The translations under genes were made by a program, and so were the position numbers. The notes beneath the pieces are model-generated. The model was given only the letters and a program-made list of their open reading frames with translations. It was not told the origin of the DNA and did no database searches. Shown here in pieces: positions 8,111 to 16,529 of a DNA stretch of 64,000 bases (positions are counted from its first letter, which is position 1; each line of letters starts with the position of its first letter). Location: the NCBI GenBank assembly GCA_963769585.1, contig CAVYMJ010000006.1:1426001-1490000 (forward strand). Reading direction: 5' to 3'. The stretch is from SSC3 sp963769585. GTDB taxonomy: Bacteria; Actinomycetota; Actinomycetes; Propionibacteriales; Nocardioidaceae.

Positions 8111-8467
8111 TCACACGTTGTAGCCCAGAGCGCGCAGCATCTCGCGGCCCTCGTCGGTGATCTTGTCCGGTCCCCACGGTGGCATCCAGACCCAGTTGAT
8201 CGCCACGTCATTGGCCAGCCCCTCCAGCGCCTGGTTCGTCTGGTCCATGATCACGTCGGTCAACGGACAGGCCGCCGAGGTGAGCGTCATGTCGAGCACG
8301 ACGTTCTTCGCCTCGTCGATGTTGATGCCGTAGACCAGGCCGAGGTCGACGACGTTGATCCCGAGCTCGGGGTCGACCACGTCCTTCATGGCCTCCTCCA
8401 CGTCGTCGTAGGTCAGCGTGCCGGTGCCGGCCTGCAGGTCGACCTCTGGGAAGTCGTTGTCGCTCAT
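8111..8467 (-). CDS. sufT: SufT-type MIP18-family iron-sulfur assembly factor
   Basis: A 118-residue member of the metal-sulfur cluster assembly family (MIP18/DUF59). The core DVVDPELGINVVDLGLVYGI and the Cys-bearing TLTSAACPLTDV are the family hallmarks; the Cys in AACP is the conserved one implicated in cluster handling. The product assists maturation of Fe-S proteins, probably late in transfer. The ATG at 8467 is chosen over an upstream in-frame ATG because AAGGAGG lies 6-12 nt before it and ATGA overlaps the stop of sufU, showing translational coupling. It is the last gene of the suf operon. Confidence 0.92.
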   Translation of the reverse strand: MSDNDFPEVDLQAGTGTLTYDDVEEAMKDVVDPELGINVVDLGLVYGINIDEAKNVVLDMTLTSAACPLTDVIMDQTNQALEGLANDVAINWVWMPPWGPDKITDEGREMLRALGYNV

Positions 8468-8928
8468 CTGTGTGCCTCCTTGGTCGCGACGATCTGAGAT
8501 GTCGCGTCCTTCCATGCCATCCAGGACAGTAGTGCGCACTTGACCCGTGCCGGGAACTTCGCGACCCCCGCGAAGGCGATGCCGTCTTCGAGTACATCCT
8601 CATCGGGCTCCACGGTCCCACGGCCCTGCATGAGGGCCTGGAAGTCCGCATGCACTTCCAGCGCCTGGGTCACCGTCTTGCCGATGACCAGGTCGGTAAG
8701 CACCGACGCTGAGGCCTGGCTGATCGAGCACCCCTCTGCGTCGTAGGAGACGTCCTCGATGACCGCATCGTCACCGTCACCCGACAGGTGCACCCGCAGG
8801 GTGACCTCGTCGCCGCAGGTGGGGTTCACGTGGTGTACCTCGGCCTCGTAGGGCTCGCGGAGTCCGGCGTGGTGAGGGTTCTTGTAGTGATCGAGGATGA
8901 TCTCTTGGTACAGCGTGTCGAGGTCCAT
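8464..8928 (-). CDS. sufU: SufU iron-sulfur cluster assembly sulfurtransferase
   Basis: A 154-residue SufU. The zinc-binding and sulfur-accepting residues are in place: C38 and D40 (NPTCGDE), C67 (DAEGCSIS) and C131 (RVKCALLSW). In Gram-positives SufU takes persulfide sulfur from SufS and passes it to the SufBCD scaffold. The spacer between C67 and C131 is the long SufU type rather than IscU type. The gene starts with ATG 6 nt after the sufS stop and overlaps sufT by 4 nt, so it lies within the tightly coupled suf operon. Confidence 0.95.
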   Translation of the reverse strand: MDLDTLYQEIILDHYKNPHHAGLREPYEAEVHHVNPTCGDEVTLRVHLSGDGDDAVIEDVSYDAEGCSISQASASVLTDLVIGKTVTQALEVHADFQALMQGRGTVEPDEDVLEDGIAFAGVAKFPARVKCALLSWMAWKDATSQIVATKEAHR

Positions 8929-8934
8929 AGTCCT

Positions 8935-10197
8935 TCAGTCCACCCGGAAGTACTTCTTGGTGTAGTTCAACGCATCGATGAGCGCATCGATTTCCGCAGG
9001 CGTGGTGTAGAGGTACGACGAGGCACGGACCGATGACTGGACACCGAAGCGCTTGTGGGCCGGCTTTGCGCAGTGATGGCCCGCCCGGACGGCCACTCCG
9101 AGCGAGTCGAGCACCTGGGAGACATCGTGCGGGTGGACCCCGTCGAGTTCGAAGCTGACCGCGCCTCCCCGGTCCTGGGCCGAGAGCGGACCGAGCACCT
9201 GTACCCCGGCGACGGACGCGAGCCCGTCGAGCAGGTAGCCGGTGATGGCCTCCTCGTGGCCCCGGATCTTGTCCAAGCCCACCAGGGAGAGGTAGTCGAC
9301 CGCGGCCCCCAGGCCGACAGCCTCGACGATCGGAGGGGTGCCGGCCTCGTACTTGTGCGGGATCCCGGCGTACGTCGAGCGCTCCATGGTGACGGTCTCG
9401 ATCATCTCCCCACCACCGAGGAACGGCGGCAGCTCACCGAGGAGCTGCGAGCGCCCCCAAAGCACGCCGATCCCGGTGGGGCCACAGACCTTGTGGCCGG
9501 TGAAGGCGAGGAAGTCCGCCCCCGACGCGACGACGTCGACCGGCATCTGCGGAGCAGCTTGCGACGCGTCGACGACCACGATCGCCCCTACCGCGTGCGC
9601 CCGAGCCGCGATCTCCGCGACGGGGTTGATGGTGCCGAGCATGTTCGACACCCAGGTCAGGGAGACCACCTTGGTCCGCTCGTTGATGAGCTCGTCGATG
9701 GTAGACAGGTCCAGCCGGCCGTCGTCGGTGAGACCGAACCAGCGCAACGTCGCTCCGGTGCGCTCGGTAAGGAGCTGCCACGGCACGATGTTGGAGTGGT
9801 GCTCCATCTCGGTGATCACGACCTCGTCGCCGGGGCCGACCTTGAGGTCACCGGTCGCCCAGGCAAGGGTGTTCGCGACCAGGTTGAGCGCCTCGGAGGC
9901 GTTCTTGGTGAAGATCACCTCGTCGCGGCTCGGCGCCTTCACGAAGGCCGCCACCTTGTCGCGCCCGGCTTCAAAGGCCTCGGTCGACTCTTGCCCGAGC
10001 TGGTGAACCGCCCGCGCGACGTTCGCGTTGTGCCGCTCGAGGTGGTCGACCATCGTGTCGATCACGCACTGCGGCTTCTGCGAGGTGTTGGCACTGTCCA
10101 GGTAGACCAGCCGGTGCCCGTCGGCGAGCTCACGCGACAGGATCGGGAAGTCGGCCCGGATCAGCTCCAGGCCGTCCAACAGTCCGGGCAGCGTCAT
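8935..10197 (-). CDS. sufS: SufS cysteine desulfurase
   Basis: A 420-residue class-II cysteine desulfurase, PLP-dependent. K236 in AFTGHKVCGP is the expected Schiff-base lysine, and C376 in RAGHHCAKP the persulfide-forming cysteine. It converts L-cysteine to alanine and supplies sulfur to SufU. Length and motifs are normal. The ATG at 10197 lies 2 nt after the sufC stop, and the gene runs into sufU after 6 nt. Confidence 0.97.
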   Translation of the reverse strand: MTLPGLLDGLELIRADFPILSRELADGHRLVYLDSANTSQKPQCVIDTMVDHLERHNANVARAVHQLGQESTEAFEAGRDKVAAFVKAPSRDEVIFTKNASEALNLVANTLAWATGDLKVGPGDEVVITEMEHHSNIVPWQLLTERTGATLRWFGLTDDGRLDLSTIDELINERTKVVSLTWVSNMLGTINPVAEIAARAHAVGAIVVVDASQAAPQMPVDVVASGADFLAFTGHKVCGPTGIGVLWGRSQLLGELPPFLGGGEMIETVTMERSTYAGIPHKYEAGTPPIVEAVGLGAAVDYLSLVGLDKIRGHEEAITGYLLDGLASVAGVQVLGPLSAQDRGGAVSFELDGVHPHDVSQVLDSLGVAVRAGHHCAKPAHKRFGVQSSVRASSYLYTTPAEIDALIDALNYTKKYFRVD

Positions 10198-10199
10198 GG

Positions 10200-10964
10200 T
10201 CAGGCTCCGGCGGAGACGCCGGTGTAGGCCTCGTAGCCCTGCGCCTCGAGCTTGTCCGCAAGCTCCGAGCCGCCCTCCTCCGCAATCCGCCCGTCGACGA
10301 ACACATGCACGAAGTCCGGCTTGATGTAGCGCAGGATCCGGGTGTAGTGCGTGATCAGCAGAACGCCCTTGTCGTCCTTCTCCGCGAAGCGGTTCACGCC
10401 TTCGGAGACGATCTTGAGTGCGTCGATGTCCAAGCCGGAGTCGGTCTCGTCCAGGATCGCGACCTTGGGGTCGAGCAGCTCGAGCTGGACGATCTCGTGG
10501 CGCTTCTTCTCGCCGCCGGAGAAGCCCTCGTTCACGTTGCGCGTGGCCATCGCGGTGTCCATCTTCACGCGCTCCATGGCCTCGTTGACGTCCTTGACCC
10601 AGGTGCGCAGCTTGGGCGCCTCACCCGAGATGGCCGTCTTGGCCGTACGCAGGAAGTTGGAGACCGAGACCCCCGGTACCTCGACCGGGTACTGCATGGC
10701 CAGGAACAGCCCGGCACGAGCGCGCTCGTCGACCGACATGCCCAGGACGTCCTGCCCGTCGAGCGTGACCGAGCCGCTGGTCACCTGGTACTTGGGGTGC
10801 CCGGCGATCGAGTAGGCCAAGGTCGACTTGCCCGAGCCGTTCGGTCCCATGATGGCGTGGGTCTCCCCTGCCTTGATGGTCAGCGTGACGCCCTTGAGGA
10901 TCTCCTTGGGGCCGTCCTCGGTGTCGACGCTGACATGCAGGTCGCGGATCTCCAGAGTGCTCAT
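10200..10964 (-). CDS. sufC: SufC ABC-type ATPase of the Fe-S scaffold
   Basis: A 254-residue cytosolic ABC ATPase that drives the SufB-SufC-SufD scaffold. Walker A GPNGSGKST is at residues 40-48, the atypical SufC signature FSGGEKKRHE is clear, and Walker B AILDETDSGLDIDAL shows the typical SufC continuation. There is no membrane partner, as expected for SufC. It follows the small Rieske gene by 31 nt and is directly followed by sufS. Confidence 0.97.
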   Translation of the reverse strand: MSTLEIRDLHVSVDTEDGPKEILKGVTLTIKAGETHAIMGPNGSGKSTLAYSIAGHPKYQVTSGSVTLDGQDVLGMSVDERARAGLFLAMQYPVEVPGVSVSNFLRTAKTAISGEAPKLRTWVKDVNEAMERVKMDTAMATRNVNEGFSGGEKKRHEIVQLELLDPKVAILDETDSGLDIDALKIVSEGVNRFAEKDDKGVLLITHYTRILRYIKPDFVHVFVDGRIAEEGGSELADKLEAQGYEAYTGVSAGA

Positions 10965-10995
10965 CTGCTTCTCTTCCTCTACTTCGTGGTTCGGG

Positions 10996-11328
10996 TCAGC
11001 TCAGGGGGTTGGCAACGTCGACCAGGACGTCGTCGCCGTCGATCGTGACGGGGTAGACGGACACGGGCTCGGTGGCCGGAAGGGACAGCGGTTTGCCGGT
11101 GCGGAGGTCAAAGCGTGACCCGTGCAGCCAGCACTCGATCTCGCAGCCCTCCACGTCTCCCTCGGACAGGGCGATCGCGGCGTGTGAACACTCGTCGCGG
11201 ATCGCGTAGAAGTCGTCGCCGTTGCGGATGATCGCGACGTCGACGAGGTCGTCAGGACCTTGCACGCGTACGGCGAGGGCCGTACCGTCCACGACGTCGG
11301 CGACCGCGCAGGCTCGGCTCAGGCTCAT
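10996..11328 (-). CDS. Rieske-type [2Fe-2S] ferredoxin within the suf operon
   Basis: A 110-residue soluble Rieske protein. The ligands are C47 and H49 (DECSHA) and C66 and H69 (CWLHG). It lacks the extra cysteine pair of bc1-type Rieske proteins, so it resembles dioxygenase or NirD-like ferredoxins. A Rieske gene between sufD and sufC is a recurrent actinobacterial arrangement, and it is annotated as a non-haem Fe-S protein with unknown job. Its start overlaps the sufD stop (ATGA, 11325-11328), so it is made together with the scaffold proteins. An electron-donor role in cluster assembly is plausible but inferred. Confidence 0.92.
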   Translation of the reverse strand: MSLSRACAVADVVDGTALAVRVQGPDDLVDVAIIRNGDDFYAIRDECSHAAIALSEGDVEGCEIECWLHGSRFDLRTGKPLSLPATEPVSVYPVTIDGDDVLVDVANPLS

Positions 11329-12485
11329 GAGCCCACCAGGTTCTTGGCGAGCTCCGCCTCCACCGTCGCCAGGAGATGCGCCTCGATCTCCTTGACCCCG
11401 ATCTTGCGGATGATGTCGTTGAAGAAGCCATGCACGACCAGCCGGCGGGCTTCGTCCTCGGGGATCCCACGCGACTGCAGGTAGAACAGCTGCAGGTCGT
11501 CGAAGCGCCCAGTGGTGGAGGCGTGGCCCGCTCCCGCGATCTCGCCGGTCTCGATCTCCAGGTTGGGGACCGAGTCAGCGTGACAGCCGTCGGTGAGCAC
11601 GAGGTTCCGGTTCGACTCGTAGGTCTCGATACCCTCGGCCACCTTGCGGATCAGCACGTCGCCGATCCACACCGTGTGCGCGCCGTTGCCCTGCAGGGCG
11701 CCCTTGTAGTCCACATTGCTCTTGGTGCGCGGAGCGTCGTGGTCGACGAACAGGCGATGCTCGAGGTGCTGTCCCGCGTCGGCGAAGTAGAGGCCGATGA
11801 GCTCGGCGGAGCCTCCCGGACCGGCGTAGTCGACCGAGGAGCTGATCCGCACCAGGTCGCCGCCCACAGTGACGACACCCTGCTTGTAGTTGGCGTCGCG
11901 GCCCAGCCGGGCGTGGAAGTGCACCAGGTGCACCGCCTCGTCGTCCCAGTCCTGGATGCTCACCAGGTTCAGTGAGGCGCCGTCGCGGACCACGATCTCA
12001 GCGTTGGCAGCGCGGACCGCGTGGCCCTTGTGGTGCAGCACGATCGTGGCCTTGGCGTGAGTGCCCACCTCGACGTACAGGTGGTTGAACTCGGCGTCCG
12101 GACCACCGCCGTGCACGGTGACGAAGATGGGCTTGTCCAGCTCGGCGTCGGCAGGGACCGTGATGACCCTGGCTTCCTCGAAGGAGGTCCAGGCCTGTGC
12201 GGCGACCCGGTCGTTCGGGGTGAACACGGAGCCGAGGCGGGCGTCGTCGCGACCCACTTGCTCGATCGTCACGCCCTCGGGCGCGTCCACCTCAACAGTC
12301 GCCTTCGCGCCGGCGGTGAAGGTCCCGTCGTGCAGGCCCTTGAGCCGCTTGAGCGGTGTGAACCGCCAGATCTCCTCGCGGCCGTTGGGCACCTCGAAGT
12401 CCCTGAGGTCGAAGGAGCCCTCCGGGTGCAGGTGCGAGGCAACCTTCGCCTCCGCGGCCGCGGCCACGTTCTCGGTAAGAGTCAC
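11325..12485 (-). CDS. sufD: SufD scaffold subunit
   Basis: A 386-residue SufD/SufB-family beta-helix protein, without the cluster-binding Cys set of SufB. The C-terminal block HASTTGRFDDLQLFYLQSRGIPEDEARRLVVHGFF is the family signature; the part HASTTG/DD is shown here. Together with SufB and SufC it forms the SufBC2D complex that builds 4Fe-4S clusters and is linked to iron entry. The start at 12485 is GTG (GTGACTCTTACC, giving MTLTENV). It lies 46 nt after sufB. Confidence 0.95.
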   Translation of the reverse strand: MTLTENVAAAAEAKVASHLHPEGSFDLRDFEVPNGREEIWRFTPLKRLKGLHDGTFTAGAKATVEVDAPEGVTIEQVGRDDARLGSVFTPNDRVAAQAWTSFEEARVITVPADAELDKPIFVTVHGGGPDAEFNHLYVEVGTHAKATIVLHHKGHAVRAANAEIVVRDGASLNLVSIQDWDDEAVHLVHFHARLGRDANYKQGVVTVGGDLVRISSSVDYAGPGGSAELIGLYFADAGQHLEHRLFVDHDAPRTKSNVDYKGALQGNGAHTVWIGDVLIRKVAEGIETYESNRNLVLTDGCHADSVPNLEIETGEIAGAGHASTTGRFDDLQLFYLQSRGIPEDEARRLVVHGFFNDIIRKIGVKEIEAHLLATVEAELAKNLVGS

Positions 12486-12531
12486 TGTGTTGCTTTCTAC
12501 GTCTGGTGGGTGAGGGGCGGGGCGGAGCGGG

Positions 12532-13950
12532 TCAGCCCACGGCCCCTTCCATCTGAAGCTCGATGAGGCGGTTGAGCTCGAGGGCGTACTCCATCGGAAG
12601 CTCCTTGGCGATGGGCTCCACGAAGCCGCGGACGATCATCGCCATCGCCTCGTCCTCCTCCATGCCCCGGCTCATCAGGTAGAAGAGCTGGTCGTCGGAG
12701 ACCTTGGACACGGTGGCCTCGTGCGCCATCGACACGTCGTCCTCCCGTACGTCGACGTACGGGTAGGTGTCGCTGCGGCTGATCTGGTCGACCAGCAGCG
12801 CATCGCACTTGACGATGCTCTGTGAGTGGTGGGCACCCTCGTTGACCTGGACCAGGCCTCGGTACGACGTCCGCCCACCGCCCCGGGCGACCGACTTGCT
12901 GATGATCGAGGAGGACGTGTACGGCGCGGCATGCACCATCTTGGCTCCGGCGTCCTGGTGCTGACCCTCGCCGGCGAAGGCGATGGAGAGGGTCTCGCCC
13001 TTGGCGTGCTCCCCCATCAGGTAGACAGCCGGGTACTTCATGGTCAGCTTCGAGCCGATGTTGCCGTCGACCCACTCCATGGTCGCGCCGGCCTCGCAGG
13101 TCGCACGCTTGGTGACCAGGTTGTAGACGTTGTTGGACCAGTTCTGGATGGTCGTGTAGCGGCAGCGCGCGCCCTTCTTGACCACGATCTCGACGACCGC
13201 CGAGTGCAGCGAGTCCGACGAGTAGATCGGCGCGGTGCAGCCCTCGACGTAGTGCACGTAAGCGCCCTCGTCGACGATGATCAGCGTCCGCTCGAACTGG
13301 CCCATGTTCTCGGTGTTGATCCGGAAGTAGGCCTGCAGCGGGATCTCGACGTGCACACCCTTGGGGACGTAGATGAACGACCCACCCGACCACACGGCCG
13401 AGTTCAGCGCGGAGAACTTGTTGTCACCGACCGGGATGATGGTGGCGAAGTACTCCTTGAACAGCTCCGGGTGCTCCTTGAGCGCGGTGTCGGTGTCAAG
13501 GAAGATGACGCCCTGCTTCTCGAGCTCCTCGTTGATCTTGTGGTAGACCACCTCGGACTCGTACTGCGCTGCGACACCCGAGACGAGGCGCTGCTTCTCC
13601 GCCTCCGGGATACCGAGCCGGTCGTAGGTGTTCTTGATATCGGAAGGCAGGTCCTCCCAGGAGGTGGCCTGCTTCTCCGTGGACCGGACGAAGTACTTGA
13701 TGTTGTCGAAGTCGATGGTCTCGAGCTCGCCACCCCACTGGGGCATGGGCTTGCGGTCGAACAGCTTGAGGCCCTTCAGGCGCAGGTCGAGCATCCACTG
13801 CGGCTCGCTCTTCTTCGCAGAGATGTCGCGTACGACGGCCTCGCTGAGGCCCCGCTGAGCGGTGGCGCCGACGTCGTTCTTGTCGGACCAGCCGTACTCG
13901 TAGCGGCCGATGCCCTTGAGCTCGGGATTCAGCTCTTCGATGGAAGTCAT
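12532..13950 (-). CDS. sufB: SufB scaffold subunit
   Basis: A 472-residue SufB, the central Fe-S scaffold protein. The conserved blocks MTSIEELNPELKGIGRYEYGW, QYESEVVYHK and SRSDTYPYVDVREDD, and the C-terminal DDQLFYLMSRGM, are all present at normal length. The frame is open 30 codons further upstream, but the ATG at 13950 is preceded by GGAGAGG at the very end of sufR and matches the family N-terminus. Only 4 nt separate it from the sufR stop, so repressor and scaffold are coupled. It is the first biosynthetic gene of the operon. Confidence 0.97.
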   Translation of the reverse strand: MTSIEELNPELKGIGRYEYGWSDKNDVGATAQRGLSEAVVRDISAKKSEPQWMLDLRLKGLKLFDRKPMPQWGGELETIDFDNIKYFVRSTEKQATSWEDLPSDIKNTYDRLGIPEAEKQRLVSGVAAQYESEVVYHKINEELEKQGVIFLDTDTALKEHPELFKEYFATIIPVGDNKFSALNSAVWSGGSFIYVPKGVHVEIPLQAYFRINTENMGQFERTLIIVDEGAYVHYVEGCTAPIYSSDSLHSAVVEIVVKKGARCRYTTIQNWSNNVYNLVTKRATCEAGATMEWVDGNIGSKLTMKYPAVYLMGEHAKGETLSIAFAGEGQHQDAGAKMVHAAPYTSSSIISKSVARGGGRTSYRGLVQVNEGAHHSQSIVKCDALLVDQISRSDTYPYVDVREDDVSMAHEATVSKVSDDQLFYLMSRGMEEDEAMAMIVRGFVEPIAKELPMEYALELNRLIELQMEGAVG

Positions 13951-13954
13951 GCGA

Positions 13955-14629
13955 CTACCTCTCCGTTGTTGCGGGGGTCTTGGTGACGGGCTGGGGGATG
14001 CACGTGGTGCACACCCCGTCGCCGTGGGCGATCGTGGCAAGGCGCTGCACGTGGCTGCCGAGGACCTTAGCGATCAGCTCGGTCTCGGCCTCGCACAGCT
14101 GTGGGAACTCGTGGGCGACGTGGCTGACCGGGCAGTGCTGCTGGCACAGCTGCTCCCCGATCGGGCTGGTACGCAGCGAGGCCGAGTACCCCTGTCTGGT
14201 CATCGCCTCGGCCATCGCCTCGGACGGGGACAGCGACGGGTTGCCGGCACTGACCTCGGCGTGGACGCGCTCGAGACCGGCCACGCGACGTCGCGCGAAC
14301 TCCATCACTGCGTCTTCCCCACCGGTCTCGGCCAGGAACCGCAGCGCCTCGACCGCGAGGTCGTCGTACTGCTGGTCGAACCTGTCGCGTCCGTGGTCGG
14401 TGAGAGCGAAGGCCTTGGCCGGACGGCCCCTGCCGCGGGCGCCGTACACCTTCGGCTCGCGGGCCTCCACGGTGCCGTCCTCGAGCATGTGGTCGAGGTG
14501 GCGCCGAATGGCCGCCGGAGTCAGCTCGAGCCTCTCGGCGAGGGTGGCCGCGGTGCTGGGCCCGAGCTCCAGGATGGCAGCCGCAACCCGCTCCCGCGTG
14601 GGGGCGTCGAGGTTGCGGTCGAATTCCAC
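13955..14629 (-). CDS. sufR: SufR-type Fe-S-sensing repressor of the suf operon
   Basis: A 224-residue winged-helix regulator. The HTH is at about residues 20-60 (TAATLAERLELTPAAIRRHLDHM). The C-terminal half holds a Cys set able to bind a cluster: C162, C166, C179 (12 residues after C166), C207 and C210. SufR proteins bind a 4Fe-4S cluster and repress suf when Fe-S status is good. The start is GTG at 14629 (MEFDRNLD). An inverted repeat CACAA-N5-TTGTG overlaps this start, and a DtxR-like iron box lies about 35 bp upstream. First gene of the operon, so it is autoregulated if the repeat is its operator. Confidence 0.93.
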   Translation of the reverse strand: MEFDRNLDAPTRERVAAAILELGPSTAATLAERLELTPAAIRRHLDHMLEDGTVEAREPKVYGARGRGRPAKAFALTDHGRDRFDQQYDDLAVEALRFLAETGGEDAVMEFARRRVAGLERVHAEVSAGNPSLSPSEAMAEAMTRQGYSASLRTSPIGEQLCQQHCPVSHVAHEFPQLCEAETELIAKVLGSHVQRLATIAHGDGVCTTCIPQPVTKTPATTER

Positions 14630-14641
14630 AACAACATTGTG
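14627..14641. promoter_or_regulatory. Candidate SufR operator overlapping the sufR start
   Basis: CACAA-TGTTG-TTGTG (minus strand): a perfect 5-bp inverted repeat with 5-bp spacer that covers the GTG start of sufR. It resembles the CAAC-N6-GTTG style of known SufR sites only loosely, so assignment to SufR is inference from position. Confidence 0.45.
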
Positions 14642-14661
14642 CCCTTAATGCCTGGTCCCCT

Positions 14662-14680
14662 TCAAATAAGGCTTACCTAA
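14662..14680 (-). promoter_or_regulatory. DtxR/IdeR-like iron box upstream of the suf operon
   Basis: Minus strand TTAGGTAAGCCTTATTTGA matches 13 of 19 positions of the palindromic IdeR/DtxR/DmdR1 box (TTAGGTTAGGCTAACCTAA), with the left half TTAGGT perfect. It lies 33-51 bp upstream of the sufR start, where bound repressor would cover the promoter. This suggests iron as well as Fe-S control of suf. Confidence 0.55.
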
Positions 14681-14802
14681 GCAGCGAGTTCACGACGGGG
14701 CGGAGCGCCCGGACGTCTCACCGGGTGAGGGCGTGGCTGCTGCGTGACGGATCCCACGCGCACCCGGGGCCACGCGGGTCGGGCTGGCTGCGTCCGGGTT
14801 CC

Positions 14803-14808
14803 TACACT
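14803..14808 (+). promoter_or_regulatory. -10 box of a leaderless transcript for the ABC-2 exporter operon
   Basis: TACACT fits TANNNT and ends 6 nt before the GTG at 14815, so transcription would begin at or next to the start codon. No ribosome site precedes that GTG, consistent with a leaderless mRNA. This spacing also decided the start. Confidence 0.55.
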
Positions 14809-14814
14809 GCTCTG

Positions 14815-15762
14815 GTGTCCCCGTCGTCTGCGTCGTCGAGCCCTGCTGTCGAGATCGACAGCCTCGTCATGCGGTACGGCGACAAGGTGGCAGTCTCCGG
14901 GCTGTCGCTGCAGGTGGAGCGGGGGTCGATCACCGCGGTTCTGGGCCCCAACGGGGCCGGGAAGACCACGACGCTGGAGACCTGCGAGGGCTACCGCAAG
15001 GTCCAACAGGGCTCGGTACGCGTCCTGGGGCTCGACCCGGCCAGCCAGCGCCGCGACCTCCTGCCCCGGATCGGCGTGATGCTGCAGTCCGGCGGCGCCT
15101 GGTCCGGCGTACGAGCGGTGGAGATGCTCGAGCACATGGCTTCGCTGTACGCGAACCCGCTGCCCACCGCCATGCTCGTCGAACGGCTCGGCCTCGACGA
15201 CTGCGGACGTACGCCGTACCGGCGACTCTCGGGTGGCCAGCAGCAGCGCCTCTCCCTGGGGATGGCTGTGGTCGGACGACCGGAGCTGCTCTTCGTCGAC
15301 GAGCCCACCGCCGGCATGGACCCCCAGGCCCGCCGCAACACCTGGGATCTCCTCGGCGAGCTCCGCGACGACGGGGTGACGACGGTCCTCACCACGCACA
15401 ACATGGACGAGGCGGAGAAGCTGGCCGACCAGGTCCACGTCATCGACCATGGCCGGCTGATCGCCAGCGGCACGCCGTTCGACCTGACCCGCGGGACCGG
15501 GAACTCCACCATCCGGCTGGTCGTCACCGAGCCGTTCCCGCCCGAAGCACCGCGGAGCCTGCAGAGCACCCTCGGCGAGCAGGCCCTGGTGCAGACGATC
15601 AATGCGCAGAGCCTGCTGATCACCGGCCCGGCCGACGCCAGCACGCTGGCCAAGGTGTCGGCCTGGTGCGAGGAGCACGGGGTCCTGCCCGAGTCGCTCT
15701 CGCTCGGGCAGCGCACCCTCGAGGACGTCTTCCTCCAGATCACCGGACGGGAGCTTGGATGA
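14815..15762 (+). CDS. ABC-2 type transporter, ATP-binding subunit
   Basis: A 315-residue ABC ATPase of the drug/lipid exporter (DrrA-like) class. Walker A GPNGAGKTTT, signature LSGGQQQRLSLG, Walker B LLFVDEPTAGMD and the C-terminal extension typical of ABC-2 ATPases are visible. The frame is open to 14725, but I use GTG 14815 because a -10 box lies 6 nt ahead. It overlaps the permease gene by 4 nt (ATGA). In actinobacteria such a pair often stands next to ctaA, as here, and has been suspected of serving cytochrome/haem maturation, but the substrate is unproven. Confidence 0.92.
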   Translation: MSPSSASSSPAVEIDSLVMRYGDKVAVSGLSLQVERGSITAVLGPNGAGKTTTLETCEGYRKVQQGSVRVLGLDPASQRRDLLPRIGVMLQSGGAWSGVRAVEMLEHMASLYANPLPTAMLVERLGLDDCGRTPYRRLSGGQQQRLSLGMAVVGRPELLFVDEPTAGMDPQARRNTWDLLGELRDDGVTTVLTTHNMDEAEKLADQVHVIDHGRLIASGTPFDLTRGTGNSTIRLVVTEPFPPEAPRSLQSTLGEQALVQTINAQSLLITGPADASTLAKVSAWCEEHGVLPESLSLGQRTLEDVFLQITGRELG

Positions 15763-16529
15763 GCACGTTCAGACCGGCGCCGGCAGCCGCGCCGCTGGCT
15801 CGCATGGTGGTGGCGCAGGCGCGGATGGAGACCAAGCTGATCCTGCGCAACGGCGAGCAGCTGCTGCTTGCCGTGGTGATCCCGCTGATCGTGCTGGTGG
15901 GCGGCATCGAGGCGTTCAAGCGGCTGGACCACTCGTTCCCCGACTCACCCGTCGACACCCTGACCCCCGGCGTCCTGGCCCTGGCGATCATGTCGACGGC
16001 GTTCACCTCGCTGGCCATCGCCACCGGCTTCGAGCGCCGGTACGGCGTACTCAAGCGCCTCGGCACCTCACCGCTGCCCCGGGTGGGGCTGCTCGCAGGC
16101 AAGGTCGCCGCCCTGCTGTTCGTCGAGCTGATCCAGGCACTGGTCATCGGGGCCGCGGCCACCGCGCTGGGCTGGGACCCGACGCTGACGGTCGCGGGGC
16201 TGGCTGGCGTGGTCGCCACCGCCCTGGCGGGTACCGCCGCCTTCGCCGCGCTGGGCCTCTTCGTCGCGGGGACCCTGCGGGCCGAGGCCACCCTGGCCGT
16301 GGCGAACCTGGTCTACCTGCTGCTCCTGGCAGCCGGCGCGGTGGTCCTCCCGGCCTCGTCGTACGGCGGCTTCGAGCACGTTGCCGAGCTACTCCCCTCC
16401 GGCGCGCTCGGAGGTGGCATGCGTGAGTCCTTCCTCGACGGCACCTTCCCGCTGGTCCCGCTGGTCGTCCTGCTGGCCTGGGCAGCCCTGGGGACGGCCC
16501 TGACCGCCCGGACCTTCAAATGGGAGTGA
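15759..16529 (+). CDS. ABC-2 type transporter, permease subunit
   Basis: A 256-residue membrane protein with about six hydrophobic segments (e.g. LLLAVVIPLIVLVGGIEAF, LALAIMSTAFTSLAIATGF, VAALLFVELIQALVIGAAA) in ABC-2 layout. It is the partner of the preceding ATPase and is translationally coupled to it (ATGA at 15759-15762), so the upstream in-frame starts are ignored. It ends overlapping the start of ctaA, making a three-gene unit. Substrate unknown. Confidence 0.9.
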   Translation: MSTFRPAPAAAPLARMVVAQARMETKLILRNGEQLLLAVVIPLIVLVGGIEAFKRLDHSFPDSPVDTLTPGVLALAIMSTAFTSLAIATGFERRYGVLKRLGTSPLPRVGLLAGKVAALLFVELIQALVIGAAATALGWDPTLTVAGLAGVVATALAGTAAFAALGLFVAGTLRAEATLAVANLVYLLLLAAGAVVLPASSYGGFEHVAELLPSGALGGGMRESFLDGTFPLVPLVVLLAWAALGTALTARTFKWE

